From assembly GCA_963833675.1 (NCBI GenBank), contig CAWHYW010000032.1, positions 1 through 64,000 of the forward strand: a stretch of DNA of 64,000 bases, read 5' to 3'. The stretch comes from DASQDN01 sp963833675 (lineage in GTDB: Bacteria > Acidobacteriota > Terriglobia > Bryobacterales > Bryobacteraceae). Made by a program: the position numbers and the translations under genes. Numbering within the stretch: position 1 is the first letter of the stretch; the number at the start of each line of letters is the position of its first letter. Shown here one piece after another: positions 35,238 to 43,642 of this stretch. The notes under the pieces were generated by a model that saw only the letters and a program-made list of their open reading frames with translations, was not told the origin of the DNA and did not search any database.

Positions 35238-35390
35238 CTATCGAGGAAGCCGAATTGACCCAGGTCCCGAACCGAGTCCTGCGAGGACGCGCGCAGAGCC
35301 TAAATCCCACGGATTGGGAATTACGAAGGCGCCGGGGCCATCATGCAGAGCGCGGAAAGGATCTGCTTTCGCTTGCTGGGCGTTGGTCAT
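35238..35390 (-). pseudogene. N-terminal remnant of an isocitrate lyase/PEP mutase family enzyme
   Basis: A 50-codon frame starts at ATG 35390, 35 bp after the isochorismatase-like gene. It reads MTNAQQAKADPFRALHDGPG then AFVIPNPWDLGSARVLAGLG before a few unrelated residues and TAG at 35238-35240. 'PNPWD-xx-SAR-x-L' is the first strand-helix of ICL/PEPM enzymes such as 2-methylisocitrate lyase-like proteins (normally 'PNAWDxxSAR'). The active-site Cys loop (K-K-C-G-H) and everything after is gone. Such enzymes normally run about 260-290 residues. It is therefore a 5' fragment left by a deletion or rearrangement. Confidence 0.6.
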
Positions 35391-35425
35391 ACATCTTTTC
35401 CCGCCGGGTATCCGACGCGCCGAAG

Positions 35426-36337
35426 TTATCCTCGCAGGCTCAGGCGGGACGGGTTATCCGTACCGGGGATCACGCGGGTTAGATCTTCGCCGAGGATCGA
35501 GGGACACCATTTCGCTTCGATGTGCTCGATCACCAACTCGGTCCCGCGTGTATGGCTTACGAACGGCCGCTTGCGAGGATCGTACATCGCGTCGGTCAGG
35601 TCACGAACCAGTACGACCTGGAAGCCCAGCTTCGTCATCTGCCGAATTCCGAAACCGCGATTGAGGATACAGATGTTTGTGTGTACGCCCATTAAGGCGA
35701 CGTTCGATATGCCTTCCTGCTTGAGGAAGTTGTAAATTTCCTGCCCATTGTCGCTGACCCCGTCAAACCCGACGATGTCGATTGCCGGGTGCTCGCGCTT
35801 CCACGGATATGGGCCCGTCCACTCTTTTACAACAGGATCATCGCAGCCGCCTTCGACGTCATCGATCGGGAAGTTGCGCTCCTCCATTGGCTCACGGGCG
35901 CAGCGGGCAAGGATGGGAATGGAAGAGTGTGCCGTCGGAGCCCTCTGCATGCGCTGGCGCCACGGTGTCCCCTCATAAAATTTCATTGTGTCGCTGGGGG
36001 AATGGATGATCATTACCCCGAGACTCCGGGCGGCGCTGACCACCTGATTCATTCGCGGAGCCATTGCGGCCACACGCTGGGCAGACATGCCGCAGGTGTG
36101 CGTGTCCCACATGTCGCAGATAATGATCGCGGTCTGAGCTACGTCCCATCGCAGCGCGCGCTCGGAGACTCGGAGTTTGGCACTGCCCGCGCCCTGCTCG
36201 CCCCGTCTCCGGGCTCGCAGATTCAGGGCGCCGGGAACTCGGGGTCGATTTGGGATGGGAAGGTTTCGGACTGTCTCCTGCGCCTGCGATGTGGCTATCG
36301 CTACAGACAACGCACCGAGGAAAGATCTTCTTCGCAT
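35426..36337 (-). CDS. Exported isochorismatase-family cysteine hydrolase
   Basis: A 303-residue protein with a twin-Arg-like start (MRRRSFLGALSVAIATSQAQ), so probably periplasmic. The isochorismatase/nicotinamidase fold follows: IIICDMWDTHTCG with the catalytic Asp near residue 75, a Lys expected in the central part, and the Cys region ALMGVHTNICILNRGFGIRQ with nucleophile Cys near residue 228. Members cleave amides or isochorismate-type ethers; export in a Tat-like manner is seen in acidobacterial and planctomycete versions. The substrate is unknown. Upstream partner of a truncated ICL-like gene. Confidence 0.85.
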   Translation of the reverse strand: MRRRSFLGALSVAIATSQAQETVRNLPIPNRPRVPGALNLRARRRGEQGAGSAKLRVSERALRWDVAQTAIIICDMWDTHTCGMSAQRVAAMAPRMNQVVSAARSLGVMIIHSPSDTMKFYEGTPWRQRMQRAPTAHSSIPILARCAREPMEERNFPIDDVEGGCDDPVVKEWTGPYPWKREHPAIDIVGFDGVSDNGQEIYNFLKQEGISNVALMGVHTNICILNRGFGIRQMTKLGFQVVLVRDLTDAMYDPRKRPFVSHTRGTELVIEHIEAKWCPSILGEDLTRVIPGTDNPSRLSLRG

Positions 36338-36393
36338 GAGCCTCCTATGTATGTCCCCACATTATCCTTAAATGCGATGTTGGGCTCGTCTAC

Positions 36394-36434
36394 TTGACAA
36401 CAAGTACTCTATAATATAAAGTTCTCTGTAGAGT
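36394..36434 (+). promoter_or_regulatory. Promoter with overlapping dyad before the radical SAM gene
   Basis: TTGACA (36394-36399) is followed at 15 bp by TATAAA (36415-36420), or at 10 bp by TATAAT. An inverted repeat ACTCTA ... TAGAGT (36406-36411 and 36429-36434) with a 17-nt centre covers the -10 region, as a repressor operator would. The GTG at 36433 lies inside it and is thus unlikely to be the start codon. Motif seen; regulator unknown. Confidence 0.5.
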
Positions 36435-36486
36435 GATTACCGACTGCAACCCGCATTCATCCAGACAGCTATCGCTGCCAATTGAA

Positions 36487-37968
36487 ATGACACGGCCTCC
36501 ATTTCTGGACACAGCGACGCCTGCCGGTCCGATACAGCGGCGCTATGCGCTTCTGGTAAATCCCTTCTATGCAAAGGATCCGAATGCGAGTTTCGGCAAA
36601 CATGTGCTGACGCCGACCCTGGCCCTGACGAGCTTCGCCGCCACGACACCGGAACACTGGGAGATCCGGTATTGGGACGAAAATCTACTCGACGGGAGGC
36701 CGCCGGTTGCACCAATGCCTGAGGTGGTGGGCATCACGGTTCATTTGACATTTGCCAAGCGGGCATTCGAGCTCGCACGTTGGTACCGCAGCCGCGGAAG
36801 CAGGGTGGTGCTGGGAGGTCTCCATGTATTGTCGTGCCCCGAAGAGTGCGCCCCACATGCGGACGCGCTCGCCGTGGGTGACGGAGTGCAGCTTTGGCCT
36901 AGGATTCTCGCGGACATGGAGACAGGCTGCCTGAAATCGAAATACATGGCGACCTATGAGACCGATTATAGACAGGACCCCGCGCCAAGACGATCAATTC
37001 TGCCGCGCCGCAGTTTTCTGACCACCACAAGCCTGATTGCGACGCGCGGCTGTCACAACCGGTGCGGGTTCTGCTATCTCGCAACCGACGGCCTTAGGAT
37101 GCCGTACAGGATGCGAGATCCGAAACAGATCGCGGCGGAGTTTCTGGCGGATGAACAGCCCTATGGTGTCTTCGTCGATAACAATTTGGGGTCCAACCGC
37201 GCATATCTGCGCGAATTGTGCCGGGCGCTCCAACCATTGAAGAAAATCTGGAGCGCTGCCGTTACGATCGATGTTACGGACGATTCATCTCTGATTCGCG
37301 CCATGGCTCTCGCCGGATGCACGGGTGTGTTTGTTGGATTTGAATCACTAACAGATGAGAATTTGGCGGATGCGAGGAAGAAGACCCCGAAGACCGCCGA
37401 TTATGCGCGGCGAGTCCGCATGCTGCACGAGCATGGCATACAAGTGAACGGTTCGTTCGTTTTGGGATTCGATCATGATCGGAAAGATGTTTTTGCTCGT
37501 ACAGCGGGCTGGGTGGAAGACAACCGTCTCGAGTGCGCCACGTTTCACATCCTTACGCCGTATCCCGCCACGCCGCTGTTCCGGCAAATGGAAGCAGAAG
37601 GACGCTTGCTGCATCGCGATTGGAGTTTGTACGATACAGCGCACGCGGTATTCCGCCCGAAGAACATGTCACCTGAGGAGTTGGAACAAGGTTATGCCTG
37701 GATCTACGAACGCCTCTTTTCACACACTTCGATTTGGCGGCGACGTCCGGCCGACTGGCGCGCCGTTGCTCCGTATTTGGCGATGTCTTATCTATACAAG
37801 CGTTCCAACCGGTTCTGGCGATTGCTAATCAAATACCATCTGGTGCATGCCGCCTGGCGGCCGATGGTGGAACTGACGCGACGCCGGCACCTACGATTCC
37901 GGGAGAATCTGGCTGCGAACGAAACCTTGAATCCGCCGGGAATGAATGTTGTGACCGCCGGCGTTTAG
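36487..37968 (+). CDS. B12-binding-domain radical SAM enzyme
   Basis: A 493-residue enzyme with BchE-like architecture: an N-terminal cobalamin-binding-like Rossmann domain (VNPFYAKDPNASFGKHVLTP to VVLGGLHVLSCPEECAPHADALAVGDG, residues 20-140) followed by a radical SAM core with the cluster motif RGCHNRCGFCYLA near residue 185, then a C-terminal helical region. The DxHxxG cobalamin motif is not obvious, so corrinoid binding may be degenerate. Relatives include methyltransferases and cyclases of lipid and hopanoid pathways; nothing here fixes the reaction. The ATG at 36487 is chosen over a GTG inside the operator. Its promoter has a dyad. Confidence 0.82.
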   Translation: MTRPPFLDTATPAGPIQRRYALLVNPFYAKDPNASFGKHVLTPTLALTSFAATTPEHWEIRYWDENLLDGRPPVAPMPEVVGITVHLTFAKRAFELARWYRSRGSRVVLGGLHVLSCPEECAPHADALAVGDGVQLWPRILADMETGCLKSKYMATYETDYRQDPAPRRSILPRRSFLTTTSLIATRGCHNRCGFCYLATDGLRMPYRMRDPKQIAAEFLADEQPYGVFVDNNLGSNRAYLRELCRALQPLKKIWSAAVTIDVTDDSSLIRAMALAGCTGVFVGFESLTDENLADARKKTPKTADYARRVRMLHEHGIQVNGSFVLGFDHDRKDVFARTAGWVEDNRLECATFHILTPYPATPLFRQMEAEGRLLHRDWSLYDTAHAVFRPKNMSPEELEQGYAWIYERLFSHTSIWRRRPADWRAVAPYLAMSYLYKRSNRFWRLLIKYHLVHAAWRPMVELTRRRHLRFRENLAANETLNPPGMNVVTAGV

Positions 37969-37979
37969 GCTGGCGTATC

Positions 37980-39386
37980 TCAGTTTTTCGCGACTCCGGC
38001 TGAAGACACCTGCGCCGGCCGAATGTTCTGATTCACGCGGAAGAAATTTCCGGGATCGTACTTGGCCTTGATTGCGGCCAGACGATCGTAGTTTCGGCGA
38101 TATGTCGCACGAATCCGTTCGTCACCTTCCTCCATCATGAAATTGAGATAAGCTCCTCCGGCGCCGAACGGATGCAAAGCATCGTAATAACTCCTTGCCC
38201 AATCGGTAATCTTCGCAAAATTCACCGGCTCCGGATCTACTCCAACGATAACTTCGCTCCACACGACATCCCGGTAACTGAATGCGGTGTCGCTCTCGCT
38301 TATTCGATTCACTTTTCCGTTCACCGGGTAAAGGTGCATGGTCGACTGCCACGTGGGGAGAAGTGACGCATGTTCGAGGTGCTTTTCGATCGCGGCATCG
38401 CTGAGCTCTCTGAAAAAGTCAGCCTTCCAATACCATTGCAATCCGCTCGGATAGATACCATCGAACATGCTCTGCAGCACCGGATACGGCATTGGCGCGA
38501 AGAATTCGAACACGGGCGGACGGTAGCTTCGAATCGATTCCAGGATCGTATTCGCCTGCTCGATTGACCCCTGATAGCACCACACAATTGCACACATTTT
38601 ATGGAAATGCAGCTCCTCGGGGAACGGAGGTCCGGGCGGCACAGTCATCATGGCGATAAACCCATTCATTTCTTCCGGAGCTTGAGTAATGAACTCGCGA
38701 TACCACCTCATCACGTCCGCGGCATCTTCGAAATTCCAGAGCATTGGGCCGGCGCACACGGTGTGGACCGGGTGTGCCTCGAAGAGGAAGGAGGTAACAA
38801 TACCGAAGTTTCCGCCGCCGCCTCGCACCGCCCAGAACAGGTCCGCATTCTCGTCTGCATTTGCGACCACAAAGCTCCCGTCAGCCAGAACCATGTCAAC
38901 CGAGAGCAGATTATCTATGGTCAATCCGTACTTTCGCGTCAAGTGTCCCATGCCTCCGCCCAAGGTTAGGCCGGCGACTCCGGTACTGGAGATAAGGCCT
39001 GACGGTACAGCCAGGCCGAAGGCGTGGGTCGCATGATCTACATCCTTCCACGTGGCGCCGGCCCCCACAAGAACTGTGCGCGACGAAGGATCAACCCTCA
39101 CATAGCTGATGGCCGCCATATCGATCACCAAACCGTCATCGCAGACGCCCAGACCGGCCGCATTATGCCCGCCGCCCCGGATCGAAACCGGCAACCCATT
39201 GGTTTTCGCCATTTTCACAGCAGCCATCACGTCGGCGACATCGGCGCATCTGGCGATCAGCCTCGGCTTGCGATCGATCGAAGCGTTATAGACTTTTCTG
39301 GCTTCGTTGTACAAGGGATCTTCAGGTTCGATGACAACGCCGTGGAACTGACCCCGAAATTCAGTAATTGCTTCCTGCAGTGACAT
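37980..39386 (-). CDS. Berberine-bridge-type FAD-linked oxidoreductase
   Basis: A 468-residue oxidase of the PCMH/BBE family. The FAD domain contains VSIRGGGHNAAGLGV, whose His forms an 8-alpha-histidyl link, and TLGGGMGHLTRKYGLTIDNL; the second covalent Cys of bicovalent members (in the segment after TLGGG) is absent, so single covalent attachment is expected. The C-terminal BBE motif ends KYDPGNFFRVNQNI. These enzymes oxidise alcohols, sugars or alkaloid-like amines using oxygen. An AAGGAG site precedes the ATG at 39386. It lies 74 bp downstream of, and on the same strand as, the large SARP-like regulator, so the pair is likely co-transcribed. Confidence 0.92.
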   Translation of the reverse strand: MSLQEAITEFRGQFHGVVIEPEDPLYNEARKVYNASIDRKPRLIARCADVADVMAAVKMAKTNGLPVSIRGGGHNAAGLGVCDDGLVIDMAAISYVRVDPSSRTVLVGAGATWKDVDHATHAFGLAVPSGLISSTGVAGLTLGGGMGHLTRKYGLTIDNLLSVDMVLADGSFVVANADENADLFWAVRGGGGNFGIVTSFLFEAHPVHTVCAGPMLWNFEDAADVMRWYREFITQAPEEMNGFIAMMTVPPGPPFPEELHFHKMCAIVWCYQGSIEQANTILESIRSYRPPVFEFFAPMPYPVLQSMFDGIYPSGLQWYWKADFFRELSDAAIEKHLEHASLLPTWQSTMHLYPVNGKVNRISESDTAFSYRDVVWSEVIVGVDPEPVNFAKITDWARSYYDALHPFGAGGAYLNFMMEEGDERIRATYRRNYDRLAAIKAKYDPGNFFRVNQNIRPAQVSSAGVAKN

Positions 39387-39460
39387 AGCGCGAACTCCTT
39401 GCTGCCGGTGTCCGGTTTCGATTTCTCCACCGACATATTCAGTTTGCCCGGCGTAGCGTT

Positions 39461-42400
39461 CTAAGAGCGTTCTGTAGCGGAGCCTGCGGCCGTTCCGTCG
39501 GCAAGAATCGACAACCTGCGCTCTAACGCGAGCGAACCGGACCGGCGCGCTGCCGCTATTCCTTGCTGGAAACTGGCGCGCGCGGACTCGGATTTTCCTT
39601 CAGCCGCCAGCAACTTCCCTTGGACGCGGTGCAACTCAGCCGCGGCCCACTCCTCGCCGTTCTTGCTCAGGAACGCGAAACCAGTCGAGAGACTGGCAAA
39701 CGCTTCATCCACGAGACCGACGCGGCTGAGTGTTTCTGCAAGTAAGGCAAAGTAAAACGGCAAACGGATTTCAGCACTCAAACGACGCATCCCCTCAAGT
39801 CCCGCGCGTAATTGCGCCAAGCCGGCTTTTTTTTCGTCTTCGACAGCGGCTGCCCATCCCGTAAGGACGTTCGCCATCGCAAGATAGTAGGCAAACCCAT
39901 GACGGCTGCACAGCTCCACAGTTTCTCTGCCGCGTCGAAGCGCGGCGGCACTGTCACCTTGGAAGACGTGCAGCATTGCGGCATAATCAAGCGCAATCGC
40001 CTGACTGAAAGGGTGCCGCATCCGTCTCGCCGCCTCAATCGCTTCCGTCGCGTGTGCCTCCGCGTTAAGATCGTCACCTCGATGCCACTCCAGATGAGCG
40101 AGGTAAGAACGACAGAACACTCCTATATCAGGTCCCGCGAACAAGCTGAGCACGGATTCCGTGGGGCCGCCCGTTGTAGTGATCGCGGCGGTCATGTGGT
40201 GAAGCGATGCTTCAAGTTGGCCCAGATGATACAAAGTGCTTCCGAGGAGGAAGTTACCCGCCAGCAGCAGCCCCGGAGCCGGCTCGCGTTCCGTTTCTGC
40301 CACAAATTCATGGCTGAAATGCCGGGCTTTTTCGAGATCGCCTCGTACGATATGAAAAACCCAAAAGCCGCTTAGAATCGCGAAGATGTAACGATGCTCG
40401 AAGCGTCGCGAAAGCTCGAGAGCCCGTTCATAGGTCTCGCCCACCTCTACTGCGGAGTAGCCCTCCGTCGTCACCAGAGCCGGGCCCAATGTCGCGAGCA
40501 AATCCAGTTCCTGTCGTAACCGCCGGTCAGACTCCGGCAAGCCCCGCACAAGAGCCAGAGCCCGCCTAAGCAAATCCGCGGCTTCGGTATCCGCATACCT
40601 CTGACGCGCATATGTCGCGGCGCGCCTGTAGTGCTCGATTGCTTCGTTCGCCATTCCGGCTTGTTCGAAGTGCGAGGCGATCTTTCCGTTGTGGCTTTCG
40701 ATGTCGTCCTCGTACACCTCAGTCAAAGCGAGCGCAACCCGCCTGTGCCAATATCGCTGGCGCACCGGGCTTAGTTCCGTGTATGCTACTTCACGCAGTC
40801 GATCGTGCGTAAAATCGTATTCCGAAGCTCCGCGGCCCTCGATAATGCGCCTTTGCCAGAGTTCGTCGAGCGCGTGGGAAAGGCTGGCTTCATCCCAGTC
40901 AGTTGCTTTGGCGAGTAATTCGAAGGAGAACGGCCTTCCAACGACACCCGCAAGCCCAGCCAGATCGTATGAGTTCGGCGTAAGCTGCGCCAGCCGGGCC
41001 GCAATTACGGCATGGACCCGAGTGCTTTGCAGCCCGGCACGCACGCTTTCCAGAACAAATAATGGGTTGCCGCGGGTCGCTTGAAAGATGTCTCCCAGGT
41101 TCCCGCTATCGAGGGGCTTCGCGGATTCCATGCGCGCCAATTCGGCCGTTTCCTGAGCGTCTAACGGAGCGAGCGGAACCTCCGCAACTATACCGGATTG
41201 TCGAACTCCCGTTAGAAATCGGGTGAACGGATGGTCACGAGCTGTCTCTCCCGCTCGCACAGTACCCAGAAGGAGGATTCCGCTGGCGGCAGACGAGGTC
41301 AAGAGCGTGCTGAGCCATTCGAACGAATCGGTGTCACACCACTGCATATCATCGAGGAACAGCAACAACGGTTTCCGGCTCTGCTCAAATGCCGCAGTTA
41401 GCGATTCGTAGAAATGAAAACGCTGCCAGCTTTCGTTAGAAGCCGGTTGAGCGGGTCTGAGCAGATCGTACTCCGGGAACTGTTCCTGAATCTCCGGCAA
41501 CAACCGCGCCAGTTCCGCCAGACGCTGTGCCCCGAGGTTGGGCCAGCCTGCGCGTATCGAGTCGCAGCGCAGCCACTCCGCCACGGGCGCATACGCGACT
41601 TGCCCCTGTCCCACATAGCAGCGGGTGCGCGCGGCTGCAAACCCTGCTCGGATACAGGACTGATATAGCTCGTCAGCGAGCCTTGTCTTGCCGATGCCCG
41701 GCTCTCCCGAAATGATGGCCACTCGCGGCCCGTCTTCAACCGCCAATTGCCAAGCCGCTGCCAACAGATCCCATTCCTTCACTCGGCCGACCAATGCCCG
41801 AACCTTCTGCAGCTGCGACAACGGTTTCCCGGCAAGCGCAGGGGTTCCCGAGGTCTGGTCGTGTAGCGTTGCGTGCTCCGTTTTCAGGATTCGTTCAAAT
41901 AGCTCTCGGGTGGCGAGATCTGGATCTACACCCAGATCACGTCGCAGAACGCGCATGCACTGGTGATAAGCGCGCAAGGCCCCGGCCCGGTCATTATTGG
42001 CCGCATGCAGTCGAATCAGTAATTGATGGTGCGCCTCGTTTAGCGAATCGAGCGCAACCAGACGTTCGGCCCAAGGAATTGCAGCCGGATATTCCGCCGT
42101 CTGTTCGAAAAGCGTGGCGAGACGGTGCAATACGCTTGAGAGCTGTCTTCGATAATCCTCCCGAAGAGGCGCCAGCCAGTCGTCGTAGAGCGAAGGCAAA
42201 AGGTCGTCTTCATAAAGCTGCGCCGCTGTTCGCAGCGATTCGACCTCCTGCTCGCGATCCCCTTGTTTACGGGCAATCTCGGCCCGCGCAATGGCGGCCT
42301 GGAACTCTGCAACATCGATCGAACAGGACGGGTCCTGACGCCAGTGGACTGCAAAATGATCGATCGCCAGCAAGTCGCATTCCGCAGGCAGTGCTCGCTT

Positions 42401-42610
42401 CAAATTGTGAAGGAGCTGCCTTAGATTCGTTCGTGCCTGCGATTCGGTTGACGCTGGCCAGAGCGTGAAGGCCAATCGCTCCCGAGGCTGCGGCGCGTCG
42501 CTATGCAGGATGAGGTAGGCGAGCAGCGATTGGAGGCGATTCGTATTGACCGCCGTGACCGGACGTCCTGCGAAACTGATGCGCAGGTTTCCGAACAGGC
42601 TGACTCGCAT
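39461..42610 (-). CDS. SARP/BTAD-type transcriptional regulator with AAA ATPase and TPR domains
   Basis: A 1,049-residue regulator. Residues 1-95 form an OmpR-like winged helix (LFGNLRISFAGRPV, RLQSLLAYLILHSDAPQPRERL); about 100-245 is the bacterial transcriptional activation domain with TPR-like helices (AIPWAERLVALDSLNEAHHQLLIRL). A STAND/AAA domain follows with Walker A AIISGEPGIGKTRLADEL and Walker B LLLFLDDMQW, then TPR repeats to the end (about 560-1040). Typical of large SARP-family activators in Actinobacteria, also present in Acidobacteria and Chloroflexi. Likely target is the flavoenzyme gene immediately downstream (74 bp). Ligand unknown. Confidence 0.92.
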   Translation of the reverse strand: MRVSLFGNLRISFAGRPVTAVNTNRLQSLLAYLILHSDAPQPRERLAFTLWPASTESQARTNLRQLLHNLKRALPAECDLLAIDHFAVHWRQDPSCSIDVAEFQAAIARAEIARKQGDREQEVESLRTAAQLYEDDLLPSLYDDWLAPLREDYRRQLSSVLHRLATLFEQTAEYPAAIPWAERLVALDSLNEAHHQLLIRLHAANNDRAGALRAYHQCMRVLRRDLGVDPDLATRELFERILKTEHATLHDQTSGTPALAGKPLSQLQKVRALVGRVKEWDLLAAAWQLAVEDGPRVAIISGEPGIGKTRLADELYQSCIRAGFAAARTRCYVGQGQVAYAPVAEWLRCDSIRAGWPNLGAQRLAELARLLPEIQEQFPEYDLLRPAQPASNESWQRFHFYESLTAAFEQSRKPLLLFLDDMQWCDTDSFEWLSTLLTSSAASGILLLGTVRAGETARDHPFTRFLTGVRQSGIVAEVPLAPLDAQETAELARMESAKPLDSGNLGDIFQATRGNPLFVLESVRAGLQSTRVHAVIAARLAQLTPNSYDLAGLAGVVGRPFSFELLAKATDWDEASLSHALDELWQRRIIEGRGASEYDFTHDRLREVAYTELSPVRQRYWHRRVALALTEVYEDDIESHNGKIASHFEQAGMANEAIEHYRRAATYARQRYADTEAADLLRRALALVRGLPESDRRLRQELDLLATLGPALVTTEGYSAVEVGETYERALELSRRFEHRYIFAILSGFWVFHIVRGDLEKARHFSHEFVAETEREPAPGLLLAGNFLLGSTLYHLGQLEASLHHMTAAITTTGGPTESVLSLFAGPDIGVFCRSYLAHLEWHRGDDLNAEAHATEAIEAARRMRHPFSQAIALDYAAMLHVFQGDSAAALRRGRETVELCSRHGFAYYLAMANVLTGWAAAVEDEKKAGLAQLRAGLEGMRRLSAEIRLPFYFALLAETLSRVGLVDEAFASLSTGFAFLSKNGEEWAAAELHRVQGKLLAAEGKSESARASFQQGIAAARRSGSLALERRLSILADGTAAGSATERS

Positions 42611-42794
42611 GGATACGTACGTAGTTTACGACTTCTTAGGCGTGAGGCGTCCAGGCCCGCGCCGACGTGCTTTGGTTAAAACCATTACCCCTAGTACCGC
42701 AGTCTCATTGACCAAAAACACGCTCACAAAACTTAATCCTTTTACCTACAGCTTTCACCGTAGAAATCGGCAGTACTTAGGAGTTTTTGACCTT

Positions 42795-43511
42795 ATGCGT
42801 AGATTCTTTTCGGGGGCCACTTTGCTGTTTGTCGCCACCGCCATCGCTTCGGCAAATGAGCCAGTGATTACGATCACGGCGCCAACAGGCTCATTGTACG
42901 TAAATCAATTTCCTTATAGCGCGCCCGTGACGTTCAGCATTTATCACGGCCCGAGTACGGGCGATGCAAACACGAATAGTGAGTTGAAGAATATCAATGT
43001 TCTGCAGGTATCCGTGAATGGAGTACCGTTGGCCGACTTCGGAAATGGCGGACCCCTTGGCAATCCTTTCGATAACGCAAACAAGTGTTCTAATCAGATG
43101 ACTGTTGCGAACGGCATTCTGAATTGTTCGGCTATGGATGCGAATAACGCGACTATCACTGTGCCGTGGACCATTTCAGCACCTGGTAACTACGTCCTGC
43201 TGGTATCTGTGAAACATAAGAACGAGATTGGCCAGGACACCGAGACTGTTCAGGTATTTGTCGTAGCGGCAGGTTACCCGGCTCCTCCGGCGATCGCGAA
43301 CGCTTACATCAACAGTATTAGCGCCCTGAAGGCCGGAGCGTCCAAAGTCCGTGGCTGCGTGCTGAATGAGATCGCTCGCGAGCATGGCCAGAACAACAAA
43401 TATGGCCCCAATGGGGGTCCTTACAACGAGGCGCTTGTGCGGCACGACGTGTACACGTTCTGGTCTAATCCGTGCGGCGCGACATGGCCTTCCACGGTGA
43501 CTCCTCAGTAG
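42795..43511 (+). CDS. Secreted protein of unknown function
   Basis: A 238-residue protein starting at ATG 42795 with signal peptide MRRFFSGATLLFVATAIASA. The mature part looks all-beta: VITITAPTGSLYVNQFPYSA, VTFSIYHGP and TVPWTISAPGNYVLLVSVKHK suggest an Ig-like or CARDB-like fold. The C-terminal third (VRGCVLNEIAREHGQNNKYG) is more helical and charged. Four cysteines (CSNQ, NCSA, GCVL, PCGA) could make disulfides. No enzyme motif is visible. The frame is open for 83 codons upstream, overlapping the divergent regulator's 5' end; those are not credible. Family not recognised. Confidence 0.6.
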   Translation: MRRFFSGATLLFVATAIASANEPVITITAPTGSLYVNQFPYSAPVTFSIYHGPSTGDANTNSELKNINVLQVSVNGVPLADFGNGGPLGNPFDNANKCSNQMTVANGILNCSAMDANNATITVPWTISAPGNYVLLVSVKHKNEIGQDTETVQVFVVAAGYPAPPAIANAYINSISALKAGASKVRGCVLNEIAREHGQNNKYGPNGGPYNEALVRHDVYTFWSNPCGATWPSTVTPQ

Positions 43512-43642
43512 AAGATCACGAACAAACACCGGAATGGGTCGGGAGACCGCGGCCAACATTTCCTCTTGGATGAAGTCGCTGTCTTCCCGGCACGATCGAG
43601 TTAAGTAATCTGCTGAAGCAAATCGAATAGAATGTCTGCTCA

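Noticed and set aside
35162..35482. 106-residue plus-strand frame between TonB receptor and hydrolase genes
   Set aside because: It overlaps the antisense ICL-like remnant and hydrolase end and is low-quality in composition.
36433..36486. GTG start for the radical SAM gene
   Set aside because: It lies inside the inverted repeat that overlaps the promoter; the residues it would add are not family-like.
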